A DNA stretch of 10,457 nt from DATILI01 sp035476635 (GCA_035476635.1 DATILI010000138.1:1-10457), one strand, 5' to 3'; positions 1 through 6,320 are shown, numbered from the stretch's first letter. Numbers and translations: made by a program. Notes: a model not told the origin generated them from the letters alone.

Positions 1-1
1 C

Positions 2-754
2 GACTTGGCGGTGGTACCGACGACGGGCTTGAGGCGCTGGATCAATCCCTTGATCGCCCTGGATTTCGACGGTGACCGGCCGTTCGACCCGCTGCCCGCG
101 GCACAAGCGTTCCCGCTGCTCGAGTGGGCAATGAACTGGTGCGTCACTTCCAACGCACACCAATACCTGATCTTTCACAGCGCGGTGCTGGCAAAAAATG
201 ACCTGGCCGTGGTCTTGCCGGCCCCTCCGGGTTCGGGAAAGAGCACGCTTTGCGCCGCCCTGATGCTGTCTGGGTGGCGCCTGCTGTCCGACGAATTGGC
301 GTTGCTGCGTCCGGAAACCGGAAAGCTGACACCATTCGTTCGCCCCGTCAGCTTGAAGAATGCCTCGATTCCCCTGATCGCCGATCGCTTTGCCGAAGCC
401 GTCTTCACGAAGTCCGTGCATGAAACGATGAAGGGAACCGTCGCGCATCTTCAACCGACGTCGGCCAGCCTGGCCGACAACACGAAGCCCGCCACCCCTC
501 AATGGCTCATTTTTCCTAAGTATGCAGCGGGGCAATCCCTGTCGCTGGAGCCGCTCGAAAAGGCGGCCGCAGCGGTCGAGCTCGCCAAGAACGCCTTCAA
601 CCTGCCGGCCCAGGGTGTCCGGGGCTTTCACGCGCTCGTCGATATGGTGCAAGCCAGCCAGTGCTTTCGAATGGGCTACAGCAGCCTCGATGACGCCATC
701 CGCCAATTCGACGCCCTGGCCTCAGCCGGGCCGCAAGCCGATGTCCCCGCATAA
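2..754 (+). CDS. HprK-related kinase A (5' end outside the window)
   Basis: P-loop protein resembling the C-terminal ATP-binding part of HPr kinase/phosphorylase and best matching the 'HprK-related kinase A' family. The frame is open to the left edge. A TTG at position 5 is unlikely to be the true start, because family members carry an additional N-terminal segment, so some tens of residues are probably missing. Counting from position 5, I see an FHSA segment at residues 57-60, a Walker A motif APPGSGKST at 73-81, and a Walker-B-like LLSDE at 93-97 followed by a conserved-looking RPVSLKN at 113-119. I do not see the EIRG-type signature of true HPr kinase, so the substrate is probably not HPr. 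The 3' end overlaps the nucleotidyltransferase gene by 14 nt, which indicates co-translation. Family knowledge: these kinases sit with a small PqqD-like protein and a nucleotidyltransferase, often in genomes with exosortase/PEP-CTERM systems. The role is unknown. Confidence 0.85.
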   Translation, partial: DLAVVPTTGLRRWINPLIALDFDGDRPFDPLPAAQAFPLLEWAMNWCVTSNAHQYLIFHSAVLAKNDLAVVLPAPPGSGKSTLCAALMLSGWRLLSDELALLRPETGKLTPFVRPVSLKNASIPLIADRFAEAVFTKSVHETMKGTVAHLQPTSASLADNTKPATPQWLIFPKYAAGQSLSLEPLEKAAAAVELAKNAFNLPAQGVRGFHALVDMVQASQCFRMGYSSLDDAIRQFDALASAGPQADVPA

Positions 755-1856
755 CCGCCTGCGCGACGCTTTGATCGACCGCGAGTGCGTGACGCGCTGG
801 AATCCGGCCGACTGGGGCCTGGCCATCCGGCAGGCGCGATCGGCAAACTTGCTGGCGGCCCTGGGTGCGCGCTTCGAAGGCGCGTCGGAAGCCCTGCGCG
901 TGCCCGAATCCGCCAAAGAGCATTTTTCCGCGGTGCGGCATGTCATCGCCCAGCGCAATGCCGCCGTGCGCTGGGAGGCCGGGAAAATTCGCGACGCATT
1001 GGCCCGCAGCGGCCTCAAGCCGATCTACCTCAAGGGCGTCGCCTACGTGGTTGCTGGATTGCCGCTGGCAGGCCATCGGAATTTCTCGGATGTCGACCTG
1101 ATGGTTCCGCACAACCAGATCGCGCAAGCCGAGCTGTCCTTGACGGTGGCCGGCTGGCTTCCGACTAATCGCGACGCCTACGATCAGCGCTACTACAGGA
1201 AATGGATGCACGAGATCCCGCCGCTGCAGCACATCCGGCGCGGAACAACACTGGACCTGCACCATGCCATATCGCCGCCGACGGCCAAGTACCGGGCACG
1301 AACGTCGTGCCTGTTCGATGCACAGGTTGCGGCAAGCGAAGTCGAAGGCGTGTCAGTGCTCAGCCCGGCCGACATGATTCTTCATGCCGCCACGCACCTG
1401 TTTGCCGAGGGCGAGGTGGAGAGCGGGCTGCGGAATCTTGTGGATATTTCCGAACTGCTGCAACATTTCCAGGGCCAGCCGGGCTTCGACGCACAGCTGG
1501 CTGCGCGCGCCTTCGAGATCGGCCTGTCCCGCCCCGTGTACTACGCGCTGAGGTACCTGGACCGGATCCTGCGACAGCCCGCGCTGGAAACGCTGACCAG
1601 CGCCCTGGAGCCCGCCAGACCCGGCGGAGTTGCGCTTGCGCTGATGGACGGCATCTATGACCAGGTGTTTCAAGGCCACCATCCCAGCGTCTGGGCATCG
1701 GGCGCCGACTGGAAGAGAACGGCGCTTTACCTGCGGGGCCATTGGCTGAGAATGCCGCTGCATCTGCTCGCGCCGCACCTGGCGATGAAGTCCTTCAGGG
1801 CCTACCGCGCCCCTGTCGACGCGAACCCGCAGCCCAAAGAAACGGTGCAGCTCTGA
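741..1856 (+). CDS. NTP_transf_5-type nucleotidyltransferase family protein
   Basis: A 371-residue protein of the uncharacterised nucleotidyltransferase family (Pfam NTP_transf_5). Visible features are an all-helical N-terminus, then YLKGV at 96-100, RNFSDVDLMV at 113-122 carrying the paired aspartates (D117, D119) of a polymerase-beta-like metal site, and LDLHH at 171-175 with a third candidate acidic residue (D172). A His/Glu-rich helix, HAATHLFAEGEVE, follows near 215-227. The ATG at 741 was chosen because the protein-like composition begins there, the upstream part of the frame is only the shadow of the kinase gene, and it gives a 14-nt stop/start overlap. The Shine-Dalgarno sequence is weak, in keeping with coupling to the upstream gene. 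It probably transfers a nucleotide or related group within the same system as the HprK-related kinase. No acceptor can be named. Confidence 0.85.
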   Translation: MSPHNRLRDALIDRECVTRWNPADWGLAIRQARSANLLAALGARFEGASEALRVPESAKEHFSAVRHVIAQRNAAVRWEAGKIRDALARSGLKPIYLKGVAYVVAGLPLAGHRNFSDVDLMVPHNQIAQAELSLTVAGWLPTNRDAYDQRYYRKWMHEIPPLQHIRRGTTLDLHHAISPPTAKYRARTSCLFDAQVAASEVEGVSVLSPADMILHAATHLFAEGEVESGLRNLVDISELLQHFQGQPGFDAQLAARAFEIGLSRPVYYALRYLDRILRQPALETLTSALEPARPGGVALALMDGIYDQVFQGHHPSVWASGADWKRTALYLRGHWLRMPLHLLAPHLAMKSFRAYRAPVDANPQPKETVQL

Positions 1857-1874
1857 GAATTCCGGCGAGGTAGT

Positions 1875-3104
1875 GTGCAAAATTTCGATGTCGTCGTCAT
1901 CGGCGCTGGCGCTGCCGGCCTCTTCTGCGCTGGCATTGCGGGCCAGCGCGGCCTCAAGGTGCTGCTGGTGGACCACAGCCAGAAGGTGGCCGAGAAAATC
2001 CGCATCTCCGGCGGCGGCCGCTGCAACTTCACCAACCGCGACCTCGATCCGTCCGCGCCGCAAAAGCACTTCCTCGGCAGCAATCCGCACTTCTGCCGCA
2101 GCGCTTTGAGCCGCTACACGCCCGCCGATTTCATTGCCCTTGTACAACGGCACGGCATCGCGTTTCATGAAAAGCACAAGGGCCAACTGTTCGGTGACCG
2201 GTCATCCGAAGACTTCATCCAGATGCTGCTGCGCGAATGCGCTGCGGGCAACGTCACGCACTGGCAGCCCTGCGGCATCAAAAATATCAGGTACTCGGAC
2301 ATTGCCCCCGACGTGCCGGGCAGCGGGCGCTATGAACTCGACAGTGACCAGGGAATCCTGCAGGCGCGCAACGTCGTGATCGCCACGGGCGGCCTGTCCA
2401 TCCCCAAGATCGGCGCGTCCGACTTCGGCTACCGCATCGCCCGGCAGTTCGGTCTCGCGCTGGTGGAGCCGCGCCCGGCGCTGGTACCGTTGACTTTCGA
2501 TGGCCAGGCCTGGGAACCCTATGCCCAGCTTTCCGGGCTGGCTTTGCCCGTGCACATCGAGACCGGCACCAAGAAGGCCCGCATGGCATTTGCCGAAGAC
2601 CTGCTGTTCACCCACCGGGGCTTGAGCGGCCCGGCCGTGCTGCAGATTTCCAGCTACTGGCAGGAAGGCACGCCGATCCGGATGAACCTCGCTCCGGAAA
2701 TCGACTTGGCGCAAGCGCTGCAGCGGGCCAAAGCCACCGGCTCGCGAAAGCTGGTTGCCAATGCCCTGGCGCAAATCGTTCCGGCGCGCCTGGCCGAGGC
2801 ATGGGCGCAGCAGGACGCCGGCTGGCAACGGCCAGTCAACGAAGCCACCGACAAGGCCCTGGCCTTGCTCGCCGAGCGGCTGGCGCGCTGGGAGCTCGTG
2901 CCCAACGGAAGCGAGGGCTACAAGAAGGCCGAAGTCACGGCAGGCGGCGTCGACACGCGCGCGCTTTCGTCGCAAACCATGGAATCGAAGCAACCCGGGC
3001 TTTATTTCATCGGCGAGGTGGTCGACGTCACTGGCTGGCTGGGCGGCTACAACTTTCAGTGGGCCTGGGCCAGCGCGCATGCCTGCGGGATGGCGCTGGG
3101 CTGA
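1875..3104 (+). CDS. yhiN: HI0933/YhiN (BaiN/RdsA) family FAD-dependent oxidoreductase
   Basis: A 409-residue flavoprotein of the HI0933-like family (TIGR00275; E. coli YhiN/RdsA). The N-terminal Rossmann dinucleotide-binding motif is GAGAAG at 10-15. The family hallmark ISGGGRCNFTN lies at 44-54, an IATGG motif near 169, and THRGLSGPAVLQ near 246. The C-terminal FAD-closing segment GEVVDVTGWLGGYNFQWAW spans 380-398. Length is normal for the family. The start is a GTG at 1875, with GAGG at 1867-1870 as a short-spaced ribosome binding site; it places the Rossmann fold at the very N-terminus as expected. The gene begins 18 nt after the nucleotidyltransferase stop, so it may share a transcript with it, although the family is a widespread housekeeping type and need not be functionally linked. 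Its physiological substrate is not established from sequence. Confidence 0.93.
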   Translation: MQNFDVVVIGAGAAGLFCAGIAGQRGLKVLLVDHSQKVAEKIRISGGGRCNFTNRDLDPSAPQKHFLGSNPHFCRSALSRYTPADFIALVQRHGIAFHEKHKGQLFGDRSSEDFIQMLLRECAAGNVTHWQPCGIKNIRYSDIAPDVPGSGRYELDSDQGILQARNVVIATGGLSIPKIGASDFGYRIARQFGLALVEPRPALVPLTFDGQAWEPYAQLSGLALPVHIETGTKKARMAFAEDLLFTHRGLSGPAVLQISSYWQEGTPIRMNLAPEIDLAQALQRAKATGSRKLVANALAQIVPARLAEAWAQQDAGWQRPVNEATDKALALLAERLARWELVPNGSEGYKKAEVTAGGVDTRALSSQTMESKQPGLYFIGEVVDVTGWLGGYNFQWAWASAHACGMALG

Positions 3105-3108
3105 CATC

Positions 3109-3136
3109 TTGCCGATGGCCGACAAACCGCTATAAT
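3109..3136 (+). promoter_or_regulatory. Sigma70 promoter of rpsU
   Basis: A perfect TATAAT at 3131-3136 is preceded by TTGCCG at 3109-3114 (4 of 6 matches to TTGACA) with a 16-bp spacer. It begins 4 bases after the oxidoreductase stop codon. Transcription would start near 3143, giving a 5' leader of about 120 nt before rpsU. This is the best promoter match I found in the window, as expected for a ribosomal protein gene. Confidence 0.8.
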
Positions 3137-3155
3137 CAAGGGCTTTGCTGGCAAA

Positions 3156-3238
3156 CCCCAACGGCCTGATCAACTTCTAGTTGGGGAACCCGCAAACATG
3201 GAGCAAAGGCCCGATCTTCCTTTGACCCCGCTGTTTGC
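3156..3238 (+). promoter_or_regulatory. Structured 5' leader of rpsU (three inverted repeats)
   Basis: Three perfect inverted repeats lie in the predicted leader. P1 is CCCCAAC (3156-3162) with GTTGGGG (3180-3186). P2 is GCAAACA (3192-3198) with TGTTTGC (3232-3238). P3 is CAAAGG (3204-3209) with CCTTTG (3219-3224), nested inside P2 to form one interrupted arm with a 9-nt loop. No T-run follows, so this is not an intrinsic terminator. P1 buries the GGGG that would serve as ribosome binding site for the upstream ORF at 3198. I do not recognise it as a named riboswitch or ribosomal-protein leader; whether it folds in RNA is inferred from pairing alone. Confidence 0.5.
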
Positions 3239-3263
3239 AAATATTTTGGAATTCATTAGCTAA
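3198..3263 (+). CDS. Candidate 21-codon leader peptide (uORF) coupled to rpsU
   Basis: A 21-codon open frame starts with ATG at 3198 and ends with TAA at 3261-3263. Its last base is the first base of the rpsU ATG, forming a TAATG stop/start overlap. The peptide begins [13 protein letters not shown] and ends NILEFIS, with no run of a single amino acid typical of an amino-acid-starvation attenuator. A GGGGAA stretch at 3183-3188 lies 9 nt upstream and could act as a Shine-Dalgarno sequence with wobble pairing. It sits in the 3' arm of hairpin P1. The rpsU start itself has only a distant GGA at 3248-3250. The arrangement would suit re-initiation on rpsU after reading the short ORF. It could also be a chance frame; conservation has not been tested. 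Confidence 0.4.
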
Positions 3264-3475
3264 TGACCACCATCCGTGTAAAAGAAAACGAGCCGTTTGA
3301 CGTGGCTCTGCGCCGTTTCAAGCGCACCATCGAAAAATTGGGCCTGCTGACCGACTTGCGTGCCCGTGAGTTCTACGAAAAGCCGACCGCAGAGCGCAAG
3401 CGCAAGAAGGCAGCAGCCGTCAAGCGCCACTACAAGCGCGTGCGTTCGATGCAATTGCCGAAAAAGCTGTACTGA
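3263..3475 (+). CDS. rpsU: 30S ribosomal protein bS21
   Basis: A 70-residue, very basic protein with the bS21 sequence: [20 protein letters not shown] at the start, a LREFYEKP-like segment ([15 protein letters not shown]) in the middle, and a basic C-terminus ending KKLY. bS21 sits on the 30S platform close to the 3' end of 16S rRNA and assists initiation on mRNAs with Shine-Dalgarno sequences. Length is complete for the family. The start is unambiguous by homology, yet it lacks a good ribosome binding site: GGA is 12 nt away and the nearer bases are AT-rich. The gene has its own strong promoter, a structured leader and a following intrinsic terminator, so it can be made as a monocistronic mRNA. 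A yqeY-type gene follows, as in many proteobacteria. Confidence 0.97.
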
Positions 3476-3497
3476 CCAGCACCGCCTTCAAGGCACC

Positions 3498-3536
3498 AAA
3501 AAGCTCGCCTGGGGACGCTCAAGCGGGCTTTTTTGT
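3498..3536 (+). terminator. Intrinsic terminator between rpsU and the yqeY-type gene
   Basis: AAAAAGCTCGC (3498-3508) pairs with GCGGGCTTTTT (3523-3533) along 11 positions with a single G-T wobble, closing a 14-nt loop. The 3' arm runs into a T-rich tract (TTTTTTG, 3529-3535). It begins 22 nt after the rpsU stop and ends about 34 nt before the next start codon, so it would cut transcription between the two genes or allow partial read-through. Confidence 0.88.
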
Positions 3537-3569
3537 TTCTCGGACCGCCCTTATTCCTGGAGAGAAAAA

Positions 3570-4016
3570 ATGAGCCTCAAAGACCAGATCACCGAAGACA
3601 TGAAGACCGCCATGCGCGCCAAGGAAACCGAGCGCCTGGGCACCATCCGGTTGCTGCTGGCGGCCATGAAGCAAAAGGAAGTCGACGAGCGCGTGGCCCT
3701 GGACGATGCCGCCGTGGTCGCCATCGTGGACAAGCTCATCAAGCAGCGCAAGGATTCGATCACCGCTTTCCAGCAGGCCAACCGCAGCGACCTGGCGGAC
3801 AAGGAAGCTTTCGAGCTGAAAGTGCTCGAAGCCTACCTGCCGGCGCGCCTGAGCAGTGAGGAAGTGGCGGCCGAGGTCAAGTCCATCGTCGCGGAACTCG
3901 GCGCCAAGGGGCCAGGAGACATGGGCAAGGTCATGGGCGCCGTAAAAACCAGGCTGGCAGGCAAGGCCGACATGGGCCAGGTATCCGCAGCAGTGAAGCA
4001 AGCGCTGGCCGGCTGA
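3570..4016 (+). CDS. yqeY: GatB/YqeY domain-containing protein
   Basis: A 148-residue protein made entirely of the YqeY-type helical domain that resembles the C-terminal tail domain of GatB, the tRNA-dependent amidotransferase subunit. Recognisable segments are the N-terminal helix MSLKDQITEDMKTAMRAKE, RLGTIRLLLAAMKQKEVDER near 22-41, the KQRKDSI helix near 58, YLPARLS near 88, and a C-terminal GPGDMGKVMGAVK region. Free-standing YqeY is thought to bind RNA or tRNA, but its cellular role is not settled. The ATG at 3570 has a clear GGAGAG ribosome binding site at 3559-3564. It lies downstream of the rpsU terminator, so expression depends on read-through or a promoter I did not identify. The next gene is convergent, so dnaG/rpoD do not follow here as they do in some relatives. 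Confidence 0.93.
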   Translation: MSLKDQITEDMKTAMRAKETERLGTIRLLLAAMKQKEVDERVALDDAAVVAIVDKLIKQRKDSITAFQQANRSDLADKEAFELKVLEAYLPARLSSEEVAAEVKSIVAELGAKGPGDMGKVMGAVKTRLAGKADMGQVSAAVKQALAG

Positions 4017-4029
4017 AGCCGCCGATTCC

Positions 4030-4044
4030 GTGGCGCCGGGCCAC
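4030..4044. terminator. Possible bidirectional hairpin between convergent genes
   Basis: GTGGC (4030-4034) and GCCAC (4040-4044) form a 5-bp stem over a 5-nt GC-rich loop in the 30-nt gap between the yqeY-type gene and the convergent DUF4399 gene. Position suits a shared terminator, but neither side has a T-tract, so the call is weak. Confidence 0.25.
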
Positions 4045-4046
4045 CC

Positions 4047-4862
4047 TCAATCCACGCGAATGGAGGCAGTCACCGGCTCGGCCAACACCTTGCCCGGATT
4101 GCTGTTGTCCAGGAAATCGAGTTTGAGGGCGTAGTCACCCGCGGGCGGTGCCAACCAAACTTCGGTCTGCCCCCCGGCAAACAACATTTCAGCCGGTGCG
4201 CCCTTCCTGGGCGTCATCGTCAGGCGAAAGTGGCCGGTGTCCTTTTCCTTTTGCACCAGGTGCGCCACATTCAGCCCCGAAGCGTGAAACTGCAGGCGAA
4301 ACGGTGGCTTGAAGCTCGCGTTCTGTGCCAAATTGAGCAAGCTGATCCCTTTTTTCCCCGTCGGCCCGGCACCGTTGTTCTTGGTCACGGTCACGACGAG
4401 TGGCTTGCTGTACACAAAATGGGGCAAATGCTTGTCGTCGGCCAGCAACAGGCGCAGGGTGTATTTGCCCGGCGCCAAGTTCAGCATGGTTTCCATCTGG
4501 CCTTTGCCGAAGTGGATGTACTGCTCGTTGAAGGGCAAGGCCTGCTTGAAGTCCAGCGGCAGATCGCGATTGACCAACAAGTGGTGATGCCCGCTCTTGC
4601 CACCGAGCGGCTTGCTGATCGGCGCCAGGCCCCAGCCGCCGGACAGGCCAAACTTGAGCAGGAAGGGCGTCTCGATCTTCGCTTCGGTCTGCAGATTGGT
4701 GAAATAGGCCTCAGGCGTCAACCGGGGCACGGCCGCTTGCCACGGGTGGAACACCACGGCTGGCGGGGTCTGGGCCCATGCGGCCGATGCAGATAGAGAT
4801 AGCGCCAGGGCGCCGCCCAAGCGAACCAAACGCCCCGCCCCTGCCCTGTTCTTGCAAACCAT
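4047..4862 (-). CDS. Exported protein with two diverged DUF4399-like repeats
   Basis: A 271-residue secreted or periplasmic protein. A Sec signal peptide is visible: basic residues near 4-14, a hydrophobic stretch LGGALALSLSASAAWA at 15-30, and likely cleavage after AWA. The first repeat (about 51-160) carries the DUF4399 hallmarks GHHHLLV at 91-97, YIHFGKGQMET at 115-125 and LAPGKYTLRLLLADDKHLPH at 129-148. The second (about 173-271) follows the same order but keeps only traces: TGHFRL at 209-214, FAGGQTEVWL at 228-237 and PAGDYALKLDFLD at 240-252. The His cluster is lost. I rejected the upstream in-frame ATG at 4934 because the ATG at 4862 has a perfect AAGGAG 6 nt before it and begins the signal peptide. 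It lies downstream of pmbA on the same strand. Function is unknown; a metal-binding role for the histidines is only a guess. Confidence 0.85.
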   Translation of the reverse strand: MVCKNRAGAGRLVRLGGALALSLSASAAWAQTPPAVVFHPWQAAVPRLTPEAYFTNLQTEAKIETPFLLKFGLSGGWGLAPISKPLGGKSGHHHLLVNRDLPLDFKQALPFNEQYIHFGKGQMETMLNLAPGKYTLRLLLADDKHLPHFVYSKPLVVTVTKNNGAGPTGKKGISLLNLAQNASFKPPFRLQFHASGLNVAHLVQKEKDTGHFRLTMTPRKGAPAEMLFAGGQTEVWLAPPAGDYALKLDFLDNSNPGKVLAEPVTASIRVD

Positions 4863-4868
4863 CTGGCG

Positions 4869-4874
4869 CTCCTT
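4869..4874 (-). promoter_or_regulatory. Shine-Dalgarno sequence fixing the DUF4399 gene start
   Basis: On the minus strand AAGGAG stands 6 nt upstream of the ATG at 4862. It is one of the strongest ribosome binding sites in the window and decides in favour of this start over the in-frame ATG 72 nt further upstream. Confidence 0.8.
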
Positions 4875-4935
4875 GTCGGCCCGACCATTTACCCGTGAAG
4901 CCCGCAGTGTCTTCCGAGATGGTCGATCGCACAAG

Positions 4936-4958
4936 ACTTAGGTGCCTACTTAGGTACC
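4936..4958. repeat. 12-bp tandem repeat duplicating the pmbA stop region
   Basis: ACTTAGGTGCC (4936-4946) and ACTTAGGTACC (4948-4958) are direct repeats with one mismatch and a period of 12. Read on the minus strand in the pmbA frame, the coding end Gly-Thr-stop is followed by Val-Gly-Thr-stop, so the gene has two in-frame TAA codons. It looks like a small slippage duplication. Confidence 0.7.
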
Positions 4959-6320
4959 AGCCACCTTCATCCGGTTCACCAGGATCGACCCCACGGTCTT
5001 CGCGCCGTAGTTGTAGGCATCGGCACCCACGGCTTCAATGCCCTTGAGCATGGTTTTGAGGTTGCCTGCGATGGTGATTTCCTGCACCGGGAAGGCGATG
5101 CGTCCGTTTTCCACCCAGAAGCCGCTGGCGCCGCGCGAATAGTCGCCGGTGACGTAGTTCACGCCCTGGCCCATGAGCTCGATCACGAACAGGCCGGTGC
5201 CCAGCTTTTGCAGCATGGCGTCCAAATCATCACCGGGCCGCGTCAGCCGCGAAGTCAGCGTGAGATTGTGCGATCCCCCGGCATTGCCCGTGGTCTTCAT
5301 GCCCAGTTTGCGCGCCGAATAGCTGCTCAGGAAATAGCCTTCGACGCGGCCGGCGTTGACCACCTTGCGCGCCTGTACCCGCACGCCCTCTTCATCGAAC
5401 GGCGAGCTGCCCTTGCCGCGCTTGACGAATGGGTCCTCGGCAATGTCGATGTGCTTGGCAAACACCGGTTTACCCAAAGAATCGAGCAAGAAGCTGCTCT
5501 TGCGGTACAAGGCACCGCCACTGACCGCCTGCACAAAGCCCCCCAGGAGCCCCGCTGCCAGCGGCGACTCAAACAACACCGGGCATTGCGTGGTCGGAAT
5601 CTTGCGCGACTTCAATCGGCTCAAGGCGCGCTGCGCGGCGTAGCGGCCCACCGCCTGAGGCGACGCCAGTTCCGAAGCGGAGCGCATGGAGCTATACCAG
5701 GCGTCGCGTTGCATGCCATCGCCTTTGCCGGCAATCGGCGCCACCGACAATGAATGGCGTGAACTTGCATAGCCGCCGCGAAAACCATGGGTATGCGCGC
5801 TGAAAAAATGCGATTGCTGCGCGGAAACGCCAGCACCTTCGCTGTTGGTGATGCGCCGGTCCGTCTTCAACGCCGCGGCCTCGCATTCCAGTGCCATTTG
5901 CGCGGCCTGCTCGCTCGTGACAGCCCAGGGGTGGAACAGGTCCAGATCGGCATGCTCCGTGGCGATGTCGCCGGTGTCAGGCAAGCCCGCCACAGGATCT
6001 TCGGCGGTGAAGCGCGCGATGTCGTAGGCGGCCTGCACGGTCTGCTCAATCGCCGCCTTGGAGAAATCCGAAGTGCTGGCATTGCCGCGCCGGTTGCCCA
6101 GGTAAACGGTGATGCCCAGCGACTTGTCGCGGTTGCGCTCCACGTTCTCCAGCTCGCCCTTGCGCACCGAGACGCTCAGGCCGCAGCCTTCGGAAGCTTC
6201 CGCGCCGGCATTGCTGGCGCCGAGTTTTTTTGCATGCGCCAGGGCGCTGTCCACCAGGTCTTCGAAGAAGTCACGGCTGTAGCTGAAGCCGCTGGCGGCA
6301 CTTGTAGAGGGCTTGTTCAT
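4950..6320 (-). CDS. pmbA: Metalloprotease PmbA/TldE
   Basis: A 456-residue member of the TldD/PmbA family. PmbA (TldE) pairs with TldD in a peptidase that trims unfolded or modified peptides, known from microcin B17 maturation and CcdA turnover in E. coli. I see the N-terminal domain with SVSVRKGELENVERNRDKSL and GITVYLGNRRGNAST, the central YRKSSFLLDSLGKPVF, FDEEGV and YFLSSYSARKLGMKTTGNAG segments, and the C-terminal ENGRIAFPVQEITIAGNLK. The zinc motif HExxxH is absent, as expected for TldE rather than TldD. Length is usual. The start MNKPSTS at 6320 was preferred to a more upstream in-frame ATG at 6416, because that extension would run through the start region of the divergent yjgA. There is no Shine-Dalgarno sequence. 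tldD is not in the window. Divergent pairing with yjgA is common in proteobacteria. Confidence 0.95.
   Translation of the reverse strand: MNKPSTSAASGFSYSRDFFEDLVDSALAHAKKLGASNAGAEASEGCGLSVSVRKGELENVERNRDKSLGITVYLGNRRGNASTSDFSKAAIEQTVQAAYDIARFTAEDPVAGLPDTGDIATEHADLDLFHPWAVTSEQAAQMALECEAAALKTDRRITNSEGAGVSAQQSHFFSAHTHGFRGGYASSRHSLSVAPIAGKGDGMQRDAWYSSMRSASELASPQAVGRYAAQRALSRLKSRKIPTTQCPVLFESPLAAGLLGGFVQAVSGGALYRKSSFLLDSLGKPVFAKHIDIAEDPFVKRGKGSSPFDEEGVRVQARKVVNAGRVEGYFLSSYSARKLGMKTTGNAGGSHNLTLTSRLTRPGDDLDAMLQKLGTGLFVIELMGQGVNYVTGDYSRGASGFWVENGRIAFPVQEITIAGNLKTMLKGIEAVGADAYNYGAKTVGSILVNRMKVAGT

Noticed and set aside
5..7. TTG as the real start of the HprK-related kinase
   Set aside because: The frame is open to the window edge and family members have a longer N-terminus, so the gene more likely begins outside.
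597..1265. Long minus-strand open frame opposite the kinase and nucleotidyltransferase genes
   Set aside because: Lies antisense to genes with clear family motifs, has no recognisable domain, and is typical of shadow frames in GC-rich DNA.
1353..2186. 277-codon minus-strand open frame spanning the nucleotidyltransferase/flavoprotein junction
   Set aside because: Antisense to two recognised genes, with no recognisable domain and low-complexity composition.
3144..3155. TTTGC/GCAAA inverted repeat at the start of the rpsU transcript
   Set aside because: Its 2-nt loop is too tight to form a stable RNA hairpin as drawn; it may simply be part of initiation-region sequence.
4863..4934. 24-residue N-terminal extension of the DUF4399 protein
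   Set aside because: The downstream ATG has a perfect AAGGAG at good spacing and begins a normal signal peptide; the extension would bury that signal.
5208..5753. 181-codon plus-strand open frame inside pmbA
   Set aside because: Antisense to well-conserved PmbA segments; no domain and no ribosome binding site.
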